NCBI GenBank assembly: GCA_024508675.1
Contig: JANINQ010000001.1
Coordinates: 371,162-435,161 of the forward strand
DNA from: Afipia sp.
Lineage (GTDB): Bacteria; Pseudomonadota; Alphaproteobacteria; Rhizobiales; Xanthobacteraceae
Direction: 5' to 3'
DNA length: 64,000 bases
Both the position numbers and the translations under genes were made by a program. Numbering within the stretch: position 1 is the first letter of the stretch; each line of letters begins with the position of its first letter. The notes under the pieces were generated by a model. It had not been told where the DNA came from. It saw only the letters and a program-made list of their open reading frames with translations, and made no database searches. Positions 30,023 through 38,164 of this stretch are shown here, piece by piece.

Positions 30023-30170
30023 CAAGGCTCTTAAGGCCTTGGTGAGGCCAATATAGGATGATCTGGAAACCATAACGGGAGCGCTGCGCGGAGACGGGGG
30101 TTAGCCCGCGCAGTGTGACGGCGGTCTGTCGGGTCTGGCAGGCAGCCACATATTCTTGCCGGGAGACAGC

Positions 30171-30704
30171 ATGACCAAAATGAACGAACCAACCCGCGCC
30201 TCCAGGGTCGCTACACTTGCAGCGGTGTCGCTGCTCTCGGGCTTCCTGGGCGCCTGCGGCGGCGGCGGTTTTGGCGGATTCAGCGGTTTTGGCGGCGGAC
30301 AGCCCGCGGTGCAGGAGCCGGGGGTGGCTCCTGAAATTCCCGCGACCATCCGGGCCGATGAAATCGTCGGCCGCTGGGGTCTCGCCTCGTTCCACAAGCC
30401 CGAAGATCGCGCCCGCACGGAAGCTGCGGCGCGGGGGCAGTGCAAGAATCCCTATGTCATTGGCCAAGGCGCCACCGGCGGCGTCATCATGCATCTGCCG
30501 GACGAAGCCACGCCGCAGGAATTGCGCCTGAAGGGCAGCCAGAGCGGCAAGAACTATATCGGCCCTGCGGGTCCGGTGGGCGGCGAGAAGGACCGCGAGA
30601 TCGTCTCGTTCGACGGGCGCGTACTGATGACCCGGTTCATCGATAAGGACGCCTCCAGCCGCTACGGAACTATGGTTTATGTCCGCTGCGCGCCGCGCGC
30701 ATAG
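30171..30704 (+). CDS. Small lipoprotein of unknown function
   Basis: 177 residues from ATG 30171 (GGGAG six to seven bases upstream); TTG 30156 is the track start. Lipobox LGAC after a hydrophobic stretch (VATLAAVSLLSGF) marks a lipoprotein. A Gly/Phe-rich linker (GGGGFGGFSGFGGG) follows. The folded part (about residues 55-177) has IVGRWGLASFHKPEDRARTEAAARGQC and SYGTMVYVRC-like ends with two Cys that could pair. No named family recognised; homologues seem confined to this order. The paired-hairpin element starts four bases after the stop. Confidence 0.75.
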   Translation: MTKMNEPTRASRVATLAAVSLLSGFLGACGGGGFGGFSGFGGGQPAVQEPGVAPEIPATIRADEIVGRWGLASFHKPEDRARTEAAARGQCKNPYVIGQGATGGVIMHLPDEATPQELRLKGSQSGKNYIGPAGPVGGEKDREIVSFDGRVLMTRFIDKDASSRYGTMVYVRCAPRA

Positions 30705-30707
30705 GAC

Positions 30708-30873
30708 TCTCGTGTGGTGGTTCGCAAGTCCGCATTGCTTTTGCAGCACACTCTTGTGCGGACTTGCGAACCAGAACCACACGAGAATTATTAGTTCCCA
30801 GGGTCCTTTTGAATCCGAAGTTCGCTCAGGAGTGTGCTGCAAAATAAAGCGAACTTCGGATTCAGGACACTGG
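30708..30873. repeat. Paired-hairpin intergenic element, copy 1
   Basis: Hairpin A (30708-30786): outer 10-bp stem TCTCGTGTGG / CCACACGAGA, a 3-nt bulge GAA on the 3' arm, inner 17-bp perfect stem starting TGGTTCGCAAG, and a 22-nt loop with TTTTGCAGCACACTC. Hairpin B (30798-30873): outer 10-bp stem with one mismatch (CCAGGGTCC / GGACACTGG plus T-A), a 3-nt TTT bulge on the 5' arm, inner 16-bp perfect stem GAATCCGAAGTTCGCT, and a 21-nt loop with GAGTGTGCTGCAAAA. Loop B is nearly the reverse complement of loop A (17 of 18). The two hairpins are therefore inverted copies with the same loop but unrelated inner stems. An 11-base A/T-rich spacer separates them. See copy 2 at 45045-45213. Confidence 0.9.
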
Positions 30874-30925
30874 TTTATAGTTCCCGAGGAAAAATGATTC
30901 TCAACCTCGGGGACGTGAACGCGCA

Positions 30926-32122
30926 ATGGCCGGGCTGCAAGGATTAAGCTCCGGCCCAAGCCGCGCCGTTATCGTTCTTTGCATCACGCAGATTCTGGGC
31001 TGGGGCGCGCTGTTTTATCCGCCCGGCCTGACCATGCCGCACATCGCCGCGGCCCATGGCTGGTCGCTGGCGCAGTCCCTGCTCGGATTTTCCATCGCGA
31101 TGGGTGTTTCCGGCCTTGTCGCGCCGTTCACCTGCAGCCTGATCGAGCGGCATGGCGGGCATTACATCATGTCGGGCGGCGCGCTGATCGGCGCGCTCGG
31201 CCTGCTGATCCTGCCGTTCGCCAGCCATTACGGGCTTTACCTTGCAAGCTGGGTTCTGCTCGGCGTGGCGATGGCCTGCAATCTCTATGACCCCGCCTTT
31301 ACGGCGCTGGCCCGGATTTTCGGCACCGCCTCGCGGCGGCCGATCACGCTGGTCACCTTTGTCGGCGGGCTGGCCTCGACGCTCTCATGGCCGACGACCC
31401 AGATGCTGATCGCCAGCGGCGGCTGGCGCACAGTCTATTTCGTGTTCGCAGGCGTCATGGCATTCATCATCGCGCCGCTTTACGCGTTTGTGCTCCCGCG
31501 CAATGCTGTCTATGTCGCGCCGCCCGGGAAGGAAGGCGCACCGGCGGTTTCACCGGTGAAAACGGTTCCAGCGGTGGGCGCGCCGTTTCTGCTGATGGCG
31601 GCCGGCTTCGCCTGTCACGCCCTCATGCAATCGGGAACGCTGGCGCATCTCCTCACCATCCTTCAGCGCGGTGGGATCGACGCCAGCACCGCTGTTTTCA
31701 TCGGCGCGCTGTTCGGCCCCGCGCAGGTACTGACCCGGATCGCGGACTTCGTTTCGGGAGGCAGGCTGCATCCGCTTTGGCTGGTGCGGATCGCGATGGG
31801 CACGATGGCCTTCGCGTTCATGTTGCTTGTGGTCGCGGGGTTCTCTCCCGGCGTGGCGATGGCATTCGCGCTGATGTTCGGCGCGGCCAATGGCGTGGTG
31901 ACGATCGCGCGCGGTGCGTTGCCGCTGGCGATGTTCGGGGCCGTGGGGTATGGGCGCGTGGTGGGGCGGGTCGCACGCCCGGCGCAGATCTGCCAGGCGG
32001 TTGCGCCTTTCGTTCTGGCCTATGTGATCGACCGGTGGTCGGGGCTGGTGGCGCTGGAAATCCTGATCGCCGTGGCTCTTATGGCGCTGGTCTGCTTCGC
32101 GGCCCTGAGGCGGCCCGTCTGA
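30926..32122 (+). CDS. Major facilitator superfamily transporter
   Basis: 398 residues, about 12 membrane helices in two halves. N-terminal half: VIVLCITQILGWGALFYPPGLTMPHIAAAHGWS and the loop IERHGGHYIMSGGALIGALGLL; C-terminal half begins near residue 215 (APFLLMAAGFACHALMQSG). Substrate unknown. The start codon is 53 bases after the paired-hairpin element, and a strong terminator follows, so the gene is probably transcribed alone or from the upstream lipoprotein. Confidence 0.85.
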   Translation: MAGLQGLSSGPSRAVIVLCITQILGWGALFYPPGLTMPHIAAAHGWSLAQSLLGFSIAMGVSGLVAPFTCSLIERHGGHYIMSGGALIGALGLLILPFASHYGLYLASWVLLGVAMACNLYDPAFTALARIFGTASRRPITLVTFVGGLASTLSWPTTQMLIASGGWRTVYFVFAGVMAFIIAPLYAFVLPRNAVYVAPPGKEGAPAVSPVKTVPAVGAPFLLMAAGFACHALMQSGTLAHLLTILQRGGIDASTAVFIGALFGPAQVLTRIADFVSGGRLHPLWLVRIAMGTMAFAFMLLVVAGFSPGVAMAFALMFGAANGVVTIARGALPLAMFGAVGYGRVVGRVARPAQICQAVAPFVLAYVIDRWSGLVALEILIAVALMALVCFAALRRPV

Positions 32123-32129
32123 AAGAACA

Positions 32130-32161
32130 AGGCCCGGAGCGATGCTCCGGGCCTGCCTTTT
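32130..32161 (+). terminator. Terminator after the MFS gene
   Basis: Stem AGGCCCGGAGC / GCTCCGGGCCT, small GAT loop, followed by GCCTTTT. It may also serve the convergent cheZ gene. Confidence 0.85.
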
Positions 32162-32179
32162 ACATCAGATGAAAAGCGT

Positions 32180-32950
32180 TCAATTGAACAGCGCGTCGAT
32201 ATCGTCCTGCGAGACATGGCCTTCGTCATCCATGCCCTTGGGGCCATTGAGAAGGCGGGCATCGCCGGTGCGGGTGTCGACGATCGCAGGCGCATGCTGC
32301 TTGATCGCGTCGACGCCGCCCCAGATCTCCATCATGACGTTGATGTGATGCTCGATGAACTTCATCGTCGTCATCACCTTGCTGATGCGCTGTCCGGTCA
32401 GGTCCTGGAAGTTGCAGGCTTCGAAAATGCCGACAACACGCTCCTGGATGTCTTCACTAAGCTGCGCCTGCTGATCCAGCGGCATGGCCTTGCCCAGCGC
32501 GCTCGCAGCCTGATCGATGGCTTCCGCCGCTTCGAGAATCTGCTGGGTGGCTTCTTCGGTGCCGCCGACCACTGCGCCGAGTTCGCCGGTGACCTTGGCC
32601 ATTTCGTCGCCGCTGAAGCTCTTGCCGTGGAGGACGGCGATTTCCTGCTTGGTGCGGTTGATGGCATCGTGAATGAGATCGAGCTCGACCTTCAGCTTCT
32701 CGCACTGTTCGATCTGTGCGCGATAGCTTCCGAGCAACTGCTGGGCTTCGGTCAGTTCCTGAGCCGTGGGAGTTTCACCGGCTTCCGTAACCGGGCTGTG
32801 ATGATGGGAGGCCATCTGCACGCGAATGGCGCGCAATTCGCTCATGATCTGGTTGTGATGCGGAGCGGCGTCGCCCTCTGCCTGATCGATTGTCGGCATC
32901 TCGCCGGACTGAATTCTTTCAATACGGAATCGCTTACGCTGGACGGCCAT
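32180..32950 (-). CDS. cheZ: CheZ-type CheY-P phosphatase (orphan)
   Basis: 256 residues from ATG 32950 (GGGGAGA six bases upstream), not the 325-residue track ORF. The central coiled-coil region is followed by CNFQDLTGQRISKVMTTMKF, which carries the catalytic Asp and Gln (DLTGQ) of CheZ. The C-terminus SQDDIDALFN is the CheY-binding tail. It should remove phosphate from CheY-P. No cheA/cheY/cheW genes are in the window. It is divergent from the L,D-transpeptidase gene. Confidence 0.88.
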   Translation of the reverse strand: MAVQRKRFRIERIQSGEMPTIDQAEGDAAPHHNQIMSELRAIRVQMASHHHSPVTEAGETPTAQELTEAQQLLGSYRAQIEQCEKLKVELDLIHDAINRTKQEIAVLHGKSFSGDEMAKVTGELGAVVGGTEEATQQILEAAEAIDQAASALGKAMPLDQQAQLSEDIQERVVGIFEACNFQDLTGQRISKVMTTMKFIEHHINVMMEIWGGVDAIKQHAPAIVDTRTGDARLLNGPKGMDDEGHVSQDDIDALFN

Positions 32951-33239
32951 TGGTCTCCCCATTCTTGAGGAGGCTTTTGTAACCTGCCGTCGTTTAACGC
33001 GAAGTTTCAAACGGGAACACTGTTGCGGTGATGTCAGGCGCACTACACACCAACGATTAACCATGCGGCCGCTGTCTTCATCGAAAATAAACGCTACCGC
33101 GAAGAACAGGCCCTGCACGCCGACGTGGTGAATCGAAAGCGCGGTTTTGTTTACCAAACCGACGCGCTTTTAACCTTAAATGTTCGTGTTCACGGCGCGC
33201 TGTCCGCGCGTCAACGACGAAACAGTGCAGAGTACGTCG
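32951..33239. other. Divergent upstream region, cheZ / L,D-transpeptidase
   Basis: About 290 bases. It includes TTAACCAT (33057-33064), a CtrA-like half site, and an imperfect hairpin around 33136-33170 (AAAGCGCG / CGCGCTTT, inner GTTT / AAAC) that ends in CTTTTAACC. Both neighbouring promoters should lie here; I cannot place them with confidence. Confidence 0.5.
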
Positions 33240-34046
33240 ATGATCAGAAACATGTCTTTCGCGCTGCTGGCCGGCGCGGTGTCTTTCAGTGCCAGTTCAA
33301 TCCCGGCTGTTGCATTTGACGAGGATGTTCCCGTCGAGCCGCGCGTGATCTACGCGCAGCAGACATCCACACCGCCGATGCCGATCCGTGTTGCTTACAA
33401 CGAGCGCTCCAATATGGGCGGCGGGTTGATCGAAGCCCTGTTCGGTGGCGGACAGTCCGCCGATCCGAATTATCAAGCTCCGCGCTACGAGCAGCGCTAC
33501 CAGCAGATGCCGTCACGGGGTGGCCTGCCTCCGATGGACCCGCAATACCGCTATGAGATGCAGCAGGGTGACATGGGGATCGAACCCGGCCGCCCCGGTA
33601 TGGACCCGAAATATGAAAAGCAGGTCGTGGAATACGATGGCAGGCATGCGCCGGGCACTATCGTGATCGATACGCCGAACAAGTTCCTCTATCTGGTGCA
33701 GGGCGGCGGCAAGGCGATGCGTTATGGCATCGGCGTCGGCAAGCCGGGTTTCACATGGTCTGGCGTGAAGACGATCTCCGCCAAGAAGGAATGGCCGGCC
33801 TGGACACCGCCGGCGGAAATGCTCAAGCGCCGTCCCGATCTGCCGCGCCACATGGAGGGCGGTCCGGAAAATCCGCTCGGCGCGCGTGCCATGTATCTCG
33901 GCACATCGCTCTATCGCATTCATGGCTCCAATGAACCATGGACCATCGGTACCAACGTGTCCTCCGGTTGCATCCGGATGCGCAATGAAGACGTGATCGA
34001 TCTCTATGGCCGCGTGCCGGTCGGCACCAGAGTCGTCGTGATCTGA
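33240..34046 (+). CDS. L,D-transpeptidase (YkuD/ErfK family)
   Basis: 268 residues from ATG 33240 (signal peptide MIRNMSFALLAGAVSFSAS ... AVA-FD); ATG 33180 is an alternative. A Gln/Pro-rich linker (about 60-120) is followed by the YkuD domain: APGTIVIDTPNKFLYLVQGGG, RYGIGVGKPGFTWSG, and the catalytic block HGSNEPWTIGTNVSSGCIRM with active-site Cys (about residue 243). It forms 3-3 peptidoglycan cross-links or attaches outer-membrane proteins to peptidoglycan. Strong terminator follows. Confidence 0.93.
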   Translation: MIRNMSFALLAGAVSFSASSIPAVAFDEDVPVEPRVIYAQQTSTPPMPIRVAYNERSNMGGGLIEALFGGGQSADPNYQAPRYEQRYQQMPSRGGLPPMDPQYRYEMQQGDMGIEPGRPGMDPKYEKQVVEYDGRHAPGTIVIDTPNKFLYLVQGGGKAMRYGIGVGKPGFTWSGVKTISAKKEWPAWTPPAEMLKRRPDLPRHMEGGPENPLGARAMYLGTSLYRIHGSNEPWTIGTNVSSGCIRMRNEDVIDLYGRVPVGTRVVVI

Positions 34047-34068
34047 GTTTGTCTGAACTCCTGAAATA

Positions 34069-34098
34069 AAAACGGCCGCTCAATCGAGCGGCCGTTTT
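34069..34098. terminator. Bidirectional terminator, L,D-transpeptidase / DUF2076 gene
   Basis: AAAACGGCCGCTC-AATC-GAGCGGCCGTTTT: perfect stem with A run before and T run after, so it can serve both convergent genes. Confidence 0.92.
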
Positions 34099-34121
34099 CG
34101 TTGGTCTGGCGATGAGATCAA

Positions 34122-34934
34122 TCAAGCGTAATCGCTGTCGCCGCCGTCATCGAAGTCGTCATAGTCCTCGTCGTCGTCCTGATCCTGGTCTTGATCCTGA
34201 TCGGCATCAGCCTGCGCCTGATCGTAAGAACTCTGCCGCTGGCTGTCGCCGCTGCCGCTCTTGCCGACATCGTTGAGACCGGCGTCACGGGCGAGGCTGC
34301 CTGACGACTGATCGTTGCCCCACGGCATTTTGCTGCCGCCGGACTCTCCGGTATTGCCAAAACTCTGCTGGCTGCCGCCGCCCATCATGCCGCGGATGCT
34401 GTTCATCAGCATCGAGCCGCCGATCACGCCGGCCGCTGTCGCCGCCGCCGTTCCGAGGAACGAGCCGCCGCCACCGCCGAACATGCCGCCGCCGGGATTG
34501 CCGGCTCTTGGATCGTTTCTCGGGTCGCTCATGCGAGGATCGCTGTTGAAGCGTGCATCGGCCTGTCCCAGCGCCTGACCGCTGTTCCAGACCGGACCGC
34601 CGCGCTGCTCACCCGGGCGGATGCTCGGCACCGAACCCTGACCTCGATTTTGGCTCTGGCCGGGGCCGAGAATCGCGTCGCGCATCGAATCGAGAAAACC
34701 ACCGGACGGCTGCTGCGGCTGTGGACCGGCTTCAAGCTCCTGAATGCGGGCTTCGGCATGCTTGAGTGCTTCGTCCTGCACCAGCACGGTCTGCACCAGC
34801 GCATAGACAGCGTTGGGCGCGCGGCGCAGGCCCTGCATGATCGCCGCCTCCGCGTCGGCCTCGCGCGGTGCATTCTCCACCTTTGACAGGCGTTCGAACA
34901 GATCGTCAACGAGTTGGCGTTCCTGTGGCGTCAT
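34122..34934 (-). CDS. DUF2076 protein with acidic tail
   Basis: 270 residues from ATG 34934 (GGAGG upstream); the 13 extra residues of the track ORF are rejected. The N-terminal helical part MTPQERQLVDDLFERLSKVENAPREADAEAAI, AVYALVQTVLVQDEALKHAEARIQEL is typical of DUF2076. A Gly/Ser/Gln-rich middle holds a hydrophobic Gly/Ala segment (GGGGSFLGTAAATAAGVIGGSM). The C-terminus ends in a Gln-Asp then Asp/Glu run (ADADQDQDQDQDDDEDYDDF). Function unknown; a stress-related or periplasmic role is proposed for relatives only by position. Confidence 0.85.
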   Translation of the reverse strand: MTPQERQLVDDLFERLSKVENAPREADAEAAIMQGLRRAPNAVYALVQTVLVQDEALKHAEARIQELEAGPQPQQPSGGFLDSMRDAILGPGQSQNRGQGSVPSIRPGEQRGGPVWNSGQALGQADARFNSDPRMSDPRNDPRAGNPGGGMFGGGGGSFLGTAAATAAGVIGGSMLMNSIRGMMGGGSQQSFGNTGESGGSKMPWGNDQSSGSLARDAGLNDVGKSGSGDSQRQSSYDQAQADADQDQDQDQDDDEDYDDFDDGGDSDYA

Positions 34935-35065
34935 GACGTCCTCCTGAAGCACCCGGCATGCGAATGCGCGCAAAGATGTAACGCTGCATTGTGTCGGGGT
35001 AAGTCCCGGGACGAATTAAATTTAGGAAAGCTCGCGCTTGCGGTGCGACAAAATGACTCTTCTCA

Positions 35066-35187
35066 CCTCTCCCCGTTTACGGGGAGAGGTCGGATCGCTC
35101 TTACGATCCGGGTGAGGGGCGTTTGAAAATTCGAGTGATCTAGGTGGCCCCTCACCCCAGCCCTCTCCCCGCCGGCGGGGAGAGGGA
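35066..35187. repeat. Palindromic repeat pair (CCTCTCCCCG family)
   Basis: Hairpin 1 CCTCTCCCCGTTTACGGGG (35066-35089) and hairpin 2 CCCTCTCCCCGCCGGCGGGG (35161-35186) frame GGGTGAGGGGC and GCCCCTCACCCC, which also pair with each other. It lies between the DUF2076 gene and the deacetylase stop, so it can act as a terminator for the latter. A common repeat family in this bacterial group. Confidence 0.85.
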
Positions 35188-35192
35188 GCGCC

Positions 35193-36041
35193 TCACGCGC
35201 GGTCCAGCGTGACGCTGCTGTCTGCCAGCAGGCGCGGGAAGCCGTCGCTGTTCAGGAATGCGAACTCCCGCTCGCGCTGGTGGGTCACGTTGTCGAGGCC
35301 GACGAGCACTTCGTCGACAAAGCCGGGGTGGCACATGATGAGTCCGCCATCGGGCAGACCGGAGAGAAATCCTTGCAGCGCATTCGAGAAGTCCCCGCCG
35401 CGCACCATGTCATAGGCTCCGGCGAATCCGGTGTTGAATGTGATGCCTTTGCGCTCGGCTTTCTTGCGGAATGTTTCGCTGAGTGTGTCGAGCAGCAGCG
35501 CCTTCGGATTATCGAGCCGCTGCGACAGTGGCAGGCTGCGGCCGCACTGGCGCACCCAGGCGTTTGGCGTGGCCTCTTTCACCGCAGCGAGAAACGCATC
35601 GCGAATTTGCGGAAACAGCTGCACATGCTGATGGCCGTCGATGTAGTCCGGCGCACGGCCGAACATCTGCTTGAATGCAGCGATCTGTGCCAGCAGTTCA
35701 GCGTGCACGATTTCCGGATCGAGTCGTCGCAGCAGGCTTGCGCGGAGCAGTCTGCCAAGGGGCAGAAACTGGCCACCGTCGAGCGGTTTGAAGTGCATGG
35801 TCAGCGGCGCGAACGGCGCGGTCAGGGTCGCATGCAGGCCGACGGCGCAATTGGGATTGGCGGCAACAGCCTGCATCAGGCCGTCGATCTCGCTGCGATC
35901 GATGGCCGCGCCGACCACCATCACCGACGTTGCATTGAGTCTCGTTTTCTCGATCAGCTCGCGAATCGCGCGATTAACGCCGGGGCTCATGCCGTAATCG
36001 TCGGCGCAGAGCCAGATGCGGCGCGGTGAGGCGCCGCTCAT
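35193..36041 (-). CDS. ChbG/HpnK-family carbohydrate deacetylase
   Basis: 282 residues. YdjC/ChbG signatures: IWLCADDYGMSPGVNRAI (metal-binding Asp), AVGLHATLT (His) and PDYIDGHQHVQLFPQIRDA (His). The fold removes N-acetyl groups from sugars; the HpnK branch acts in hopanoid side-chain synthesis, but no hopanoid genes are nearby. The start overlaps the stop of the upstream glycosyltransferase gene (ATGA), so the two work as a unit, probably on a lipid-linked sugar. Confidence 0.85.
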   Translation of the reverse strand: MSGASPRRIWLCADDYGMSPGVNRAIRELIEKTRLNATSVMVVGAAIDRSEIDGLMQAVAANPNCAVGLHATLTAPFAPLTMHFKPLDGGQFLPLGRLLRASLLRRLDPEIVHAELLAQIAAFKQMFGRAPDYIDGHQHVQLFPQIRDAFLAAVKEATPNAWVRQCGRSLPLSQRLDNPKALLLDTLSETFRKKAERKGITFNTGFAGAYDMVRGGDFSNALQGFLSGLPDGGLIMCHPGFVDEVLVGLDNVTHQREREFAFLNSDGFPRLLADSSVTLDRA

Positions 36042-37096
36042 TCAGCAGCAGACTGCGGCTTGTTGTCGGCGGCTGCCGAGGCATCGGCGTTTTTCACGCT
36101 GTGCTCCGCGACAAAGTAGATCGGCCGCGCCTTGATCTCCGACAGGATCTTACCGATGTATTCGCCGACCACGCCGATCATGATGAGCTGGACGCCGCCG
36201 ATGGTCATCAGGCCGACCACGAGCGAGGGATAGCCGGGAACGGATTTCCCGCTCACGACGGTCTCCCACAGGATGGACAGACCAAAGAGAAAGGCGACGA
36301 AAGCGAGCAGCAGGCCGAGCAGGCTCGCGGCGCGCAGCGGTGCCACCGAGAATGATGTCAGGCCCTCGATCGACAGACCAAGCAGCCGCCCCGGGCTGAA
36401 AGATGTGACGCCATGGGCGCGGGCTTCCGGCTCGTAGTCGACGCGAATCTGCTTGAAGCCTATCCAGGTGGCGAGCCCCTTGAAGAAGCGGTTGCGCTCC
36501 GGCAGTTGCCGAAGTGCCGCCGCCGCGCGGGGCGACAGCAAACGGAAGTCACCGGCATCCTCGGGAATCTTCTGCCGCGCACCCCAGTTGATGAGCACGT
36601 AAAATGTGCGCACGGCGAGCCGCCGCAGCGCGGATTCGTTATCGCGATGTGCCTTGGCGGTATAGACCACGTCAAAGCCGTCGACGATCCAGTGCCGCAC
36701 CAGTTGCTCGACGAGTTCGGGCGCATGCTGGCCGTCACCATCCATGAACAGCACGGCGCCGCGGCGGGCATGGTCGAGCCCGGCCATCAAGGCGGCTTCC
36801 TTGCCGAAATTGCGCGACAGCGACACCACCTGCACATCGAGCGCAGTCGCGGGCAGGCTGCGCGCGATGCTGAGGGTGTTGTCGGCGGAGCCGTCATCGA
36901 CATAGACCACTTCGCAGGAAAGACCGTAATCCTGCTTCAGCTTGCCTGCGAGGGTGCCCAGCCGTTCATGCAGGAGCGCGAGACCGGCCGCCTCGTTATA
37001 AGCGGGCACGACGATCGACAGACCCGCGCGCGCAGCATCCTGCGCCGCTGGAATGCGGTTGCCTGACAGGTTGGAAATGTCCGCACTCGGCGTCAT
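36038..37096 (-). CDS. GT2 polyprenyl-phosphate glycosyltransferase (DPM1/GtrB/ArnC-like)
   Basis: 352 residues. GT-A domain: LSIVVPAYNEAAGLALLHERL, CEVVYVDDGSADNTLSI, VLFMDGDGQHAPELVEQ (the DxD-type DGDGQH). Two C-terminal membrane helices (about 240-265 and 275-300, LLGLLLAFVAFLFGLSIL and the VGLMTIGGVQLIMIGVVGEYIGKI end), typical of GtrB/ArnC enzymes that transfer a sugar to undecaprenyl phosphate. Paired by overlap with the deacetylase, as ArnC is with ArnD in lipid A modification; this suggests an aminosugar donor (inference). Confidence 0.88.
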   Translation of the reverse strand: MTPSADISNLSGNRIPAAQDAARAGLSIVVPAYNEAAGLALLHERLGTLAGKLKQDYGLSCEVVYVDDGSADNTLSIARSLPATALDVQVVSLSRNFGKEAALMAGLDHARRGAVLFMDGDGQHAPELVEQLVRHWIVDGFDVVYTAKAHRDNESALRRLAVRTFYVLINWGARQKIPEDAGDFRLLSPRAAAALRQLPERNRFFKGLATWIGFKQIRVDYEPEARAHGVTSFSPGRLLGLSIEGLTSFSVAPLRAASLLGLLLAFVAFLFGLSILWETVVSGKSVPGYPSLVVGLMTIGGVQLIMIGVVGEYIGKILSEIKARPIYFVAEHSVKNADASAAADNKPQSAAE

Positions 37097-37186
37097 CGGT
37101 CGGTTTCCAGCGCGTTACGTCTGATCATCATATGGTCATCGCCGCGTGCTCGCCAAGATACTGCCGAGGCGTCGCGCATCTGCCGC

Positions 37187-38164
37187 TTATGACCCGAGGA
37201 ATGTCTGAAGTTTGGCGAACAGCGGGTTCTCGCGGTCGAACACATAGTTCAGCGAGGCGACCGAAACCGTCTCCGCGCCGTTGTCGCGCAGGAAACTGCT
37301 CAGCGCATAAAGCTGGTTTGGCGGACAGTGCAGGGTCACCATGCCGGACGAGGTCGGTCCGCCGAACGGCGAGACGACGCCATACCGATTGTGCGCCTCG
37401 GCCAGCAATTCGGCGTTGCACGCGGCAAAGCGGGTGCGGACTTCCTTGTATTTGCGGGCGCGGGCGCTGGCGGCGATGTGGTCGAGGATGATCCGCGCTG
37501 TCTCGCGGGCGTTGCCCGACCAGTCGGCATCGCGCGAGGCCACGAGATTGGCGTGGCTGCGCAGCATCACGCCGTCGTCGAGCACCTTCAGCCCGTTGGC
37601 AGCAAGCGTCGCCCCGGTGGTGGTGATGTCGACGATCAGTTCGGCGGTGCCCGCGGCGGGCGCGCCTTCGGTCGCGCCGGCGCTTTCGACGATGCGGTAG
37701 TCGACCACGCCCTGCGCCGCGAAGAAGTTGCGCGTCAGGTTGATGTATTTGGTCGCCACTCGCATGCGGTGATTGTGGCGCGCGCGGAACGAGGTCGCGA
37801 CGTCGTCGAGATCCGCCATGGTGCGCACATCGATCCATGCCTGCGGGACCGCGACCACGACATTGGCGCTGCCGAAGCCGAGGCTTTCGATCAGCATGAC
37901 GCGCTTGTCGGCGTCGTGAATGTTTTCGCGGATCAGGTCCTCGCCGGTGATGCCGAGATGCACCGTGCCGCGCGCAAGCTGCGCCGCGATCTCGCTCGCG
38001 GAGAGATAGGCGATCTCGACATTGTCGAGACAGGGCATGGTGCCGCGATACTCGCGCGCGCCGCGGGGTTTCGCGAGCGTCAGATTGGCCTGCGCGAAGA
38101 AGGCTTCTGCGTTTTCCTGCAGACGTCCCTTGGAGGGAACGGCGACGACGAAAGGCGTGCTCAT
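37187..38164 (-). CDS. hisG: HisG, ATP phosphoribosyltransferase (long form)
   Basis: 325 residues. Catalytic domain: [24 protein letters not shown] and [14 protein letters not shown]; phosphoribosyl-binding [21 protein letters not shown]. The C-terminal about 85 residues ([30 protein letters not shown]) look like the regulatory domain of long HisG. It starts histidine synthesis by joining ATP and PRPP. The start overlaps hisZ (ATGA). The presence of both a C-terminal domain and hisZ is unusual, see findings. Confidence 0.94.
   Translation of the reverse strand: MSTPFVVAVPSKGRLQENAEAFFAQANLTLAKPRGAREYRGTMPCLDNVEIAYLSASEIAAQLARGTVHLGITGEDLIRENIHDADKRVMLIESLGFGSANVVVAVPQAWIDVRTMADLDDVATSFRARHNHRMRVATKYINLTRNFFAAQGVVDYRIVESAGATEGAPAAGTAELIVDITTTGATLAANGLKVLDDGVMLRSHANLVASRDADWSGNARETARIILDHIAASARARKYKEVRTRFAACNAELLAEAHNRYGVVSPFGGPTSSGMVTLHCPPNQLYALSSFLRDNGAETVSVASLNYVFDRENPLFAKLQTFLGS

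Noticed and set aside
30708-30873. Paired hairpins as an ordinary terminator of the lipoprotein gene
   Set aside because: Stems are far longer than terminators, bulged at fixed positions, not followed by a T run, and the plan recurs at 45045-45213.
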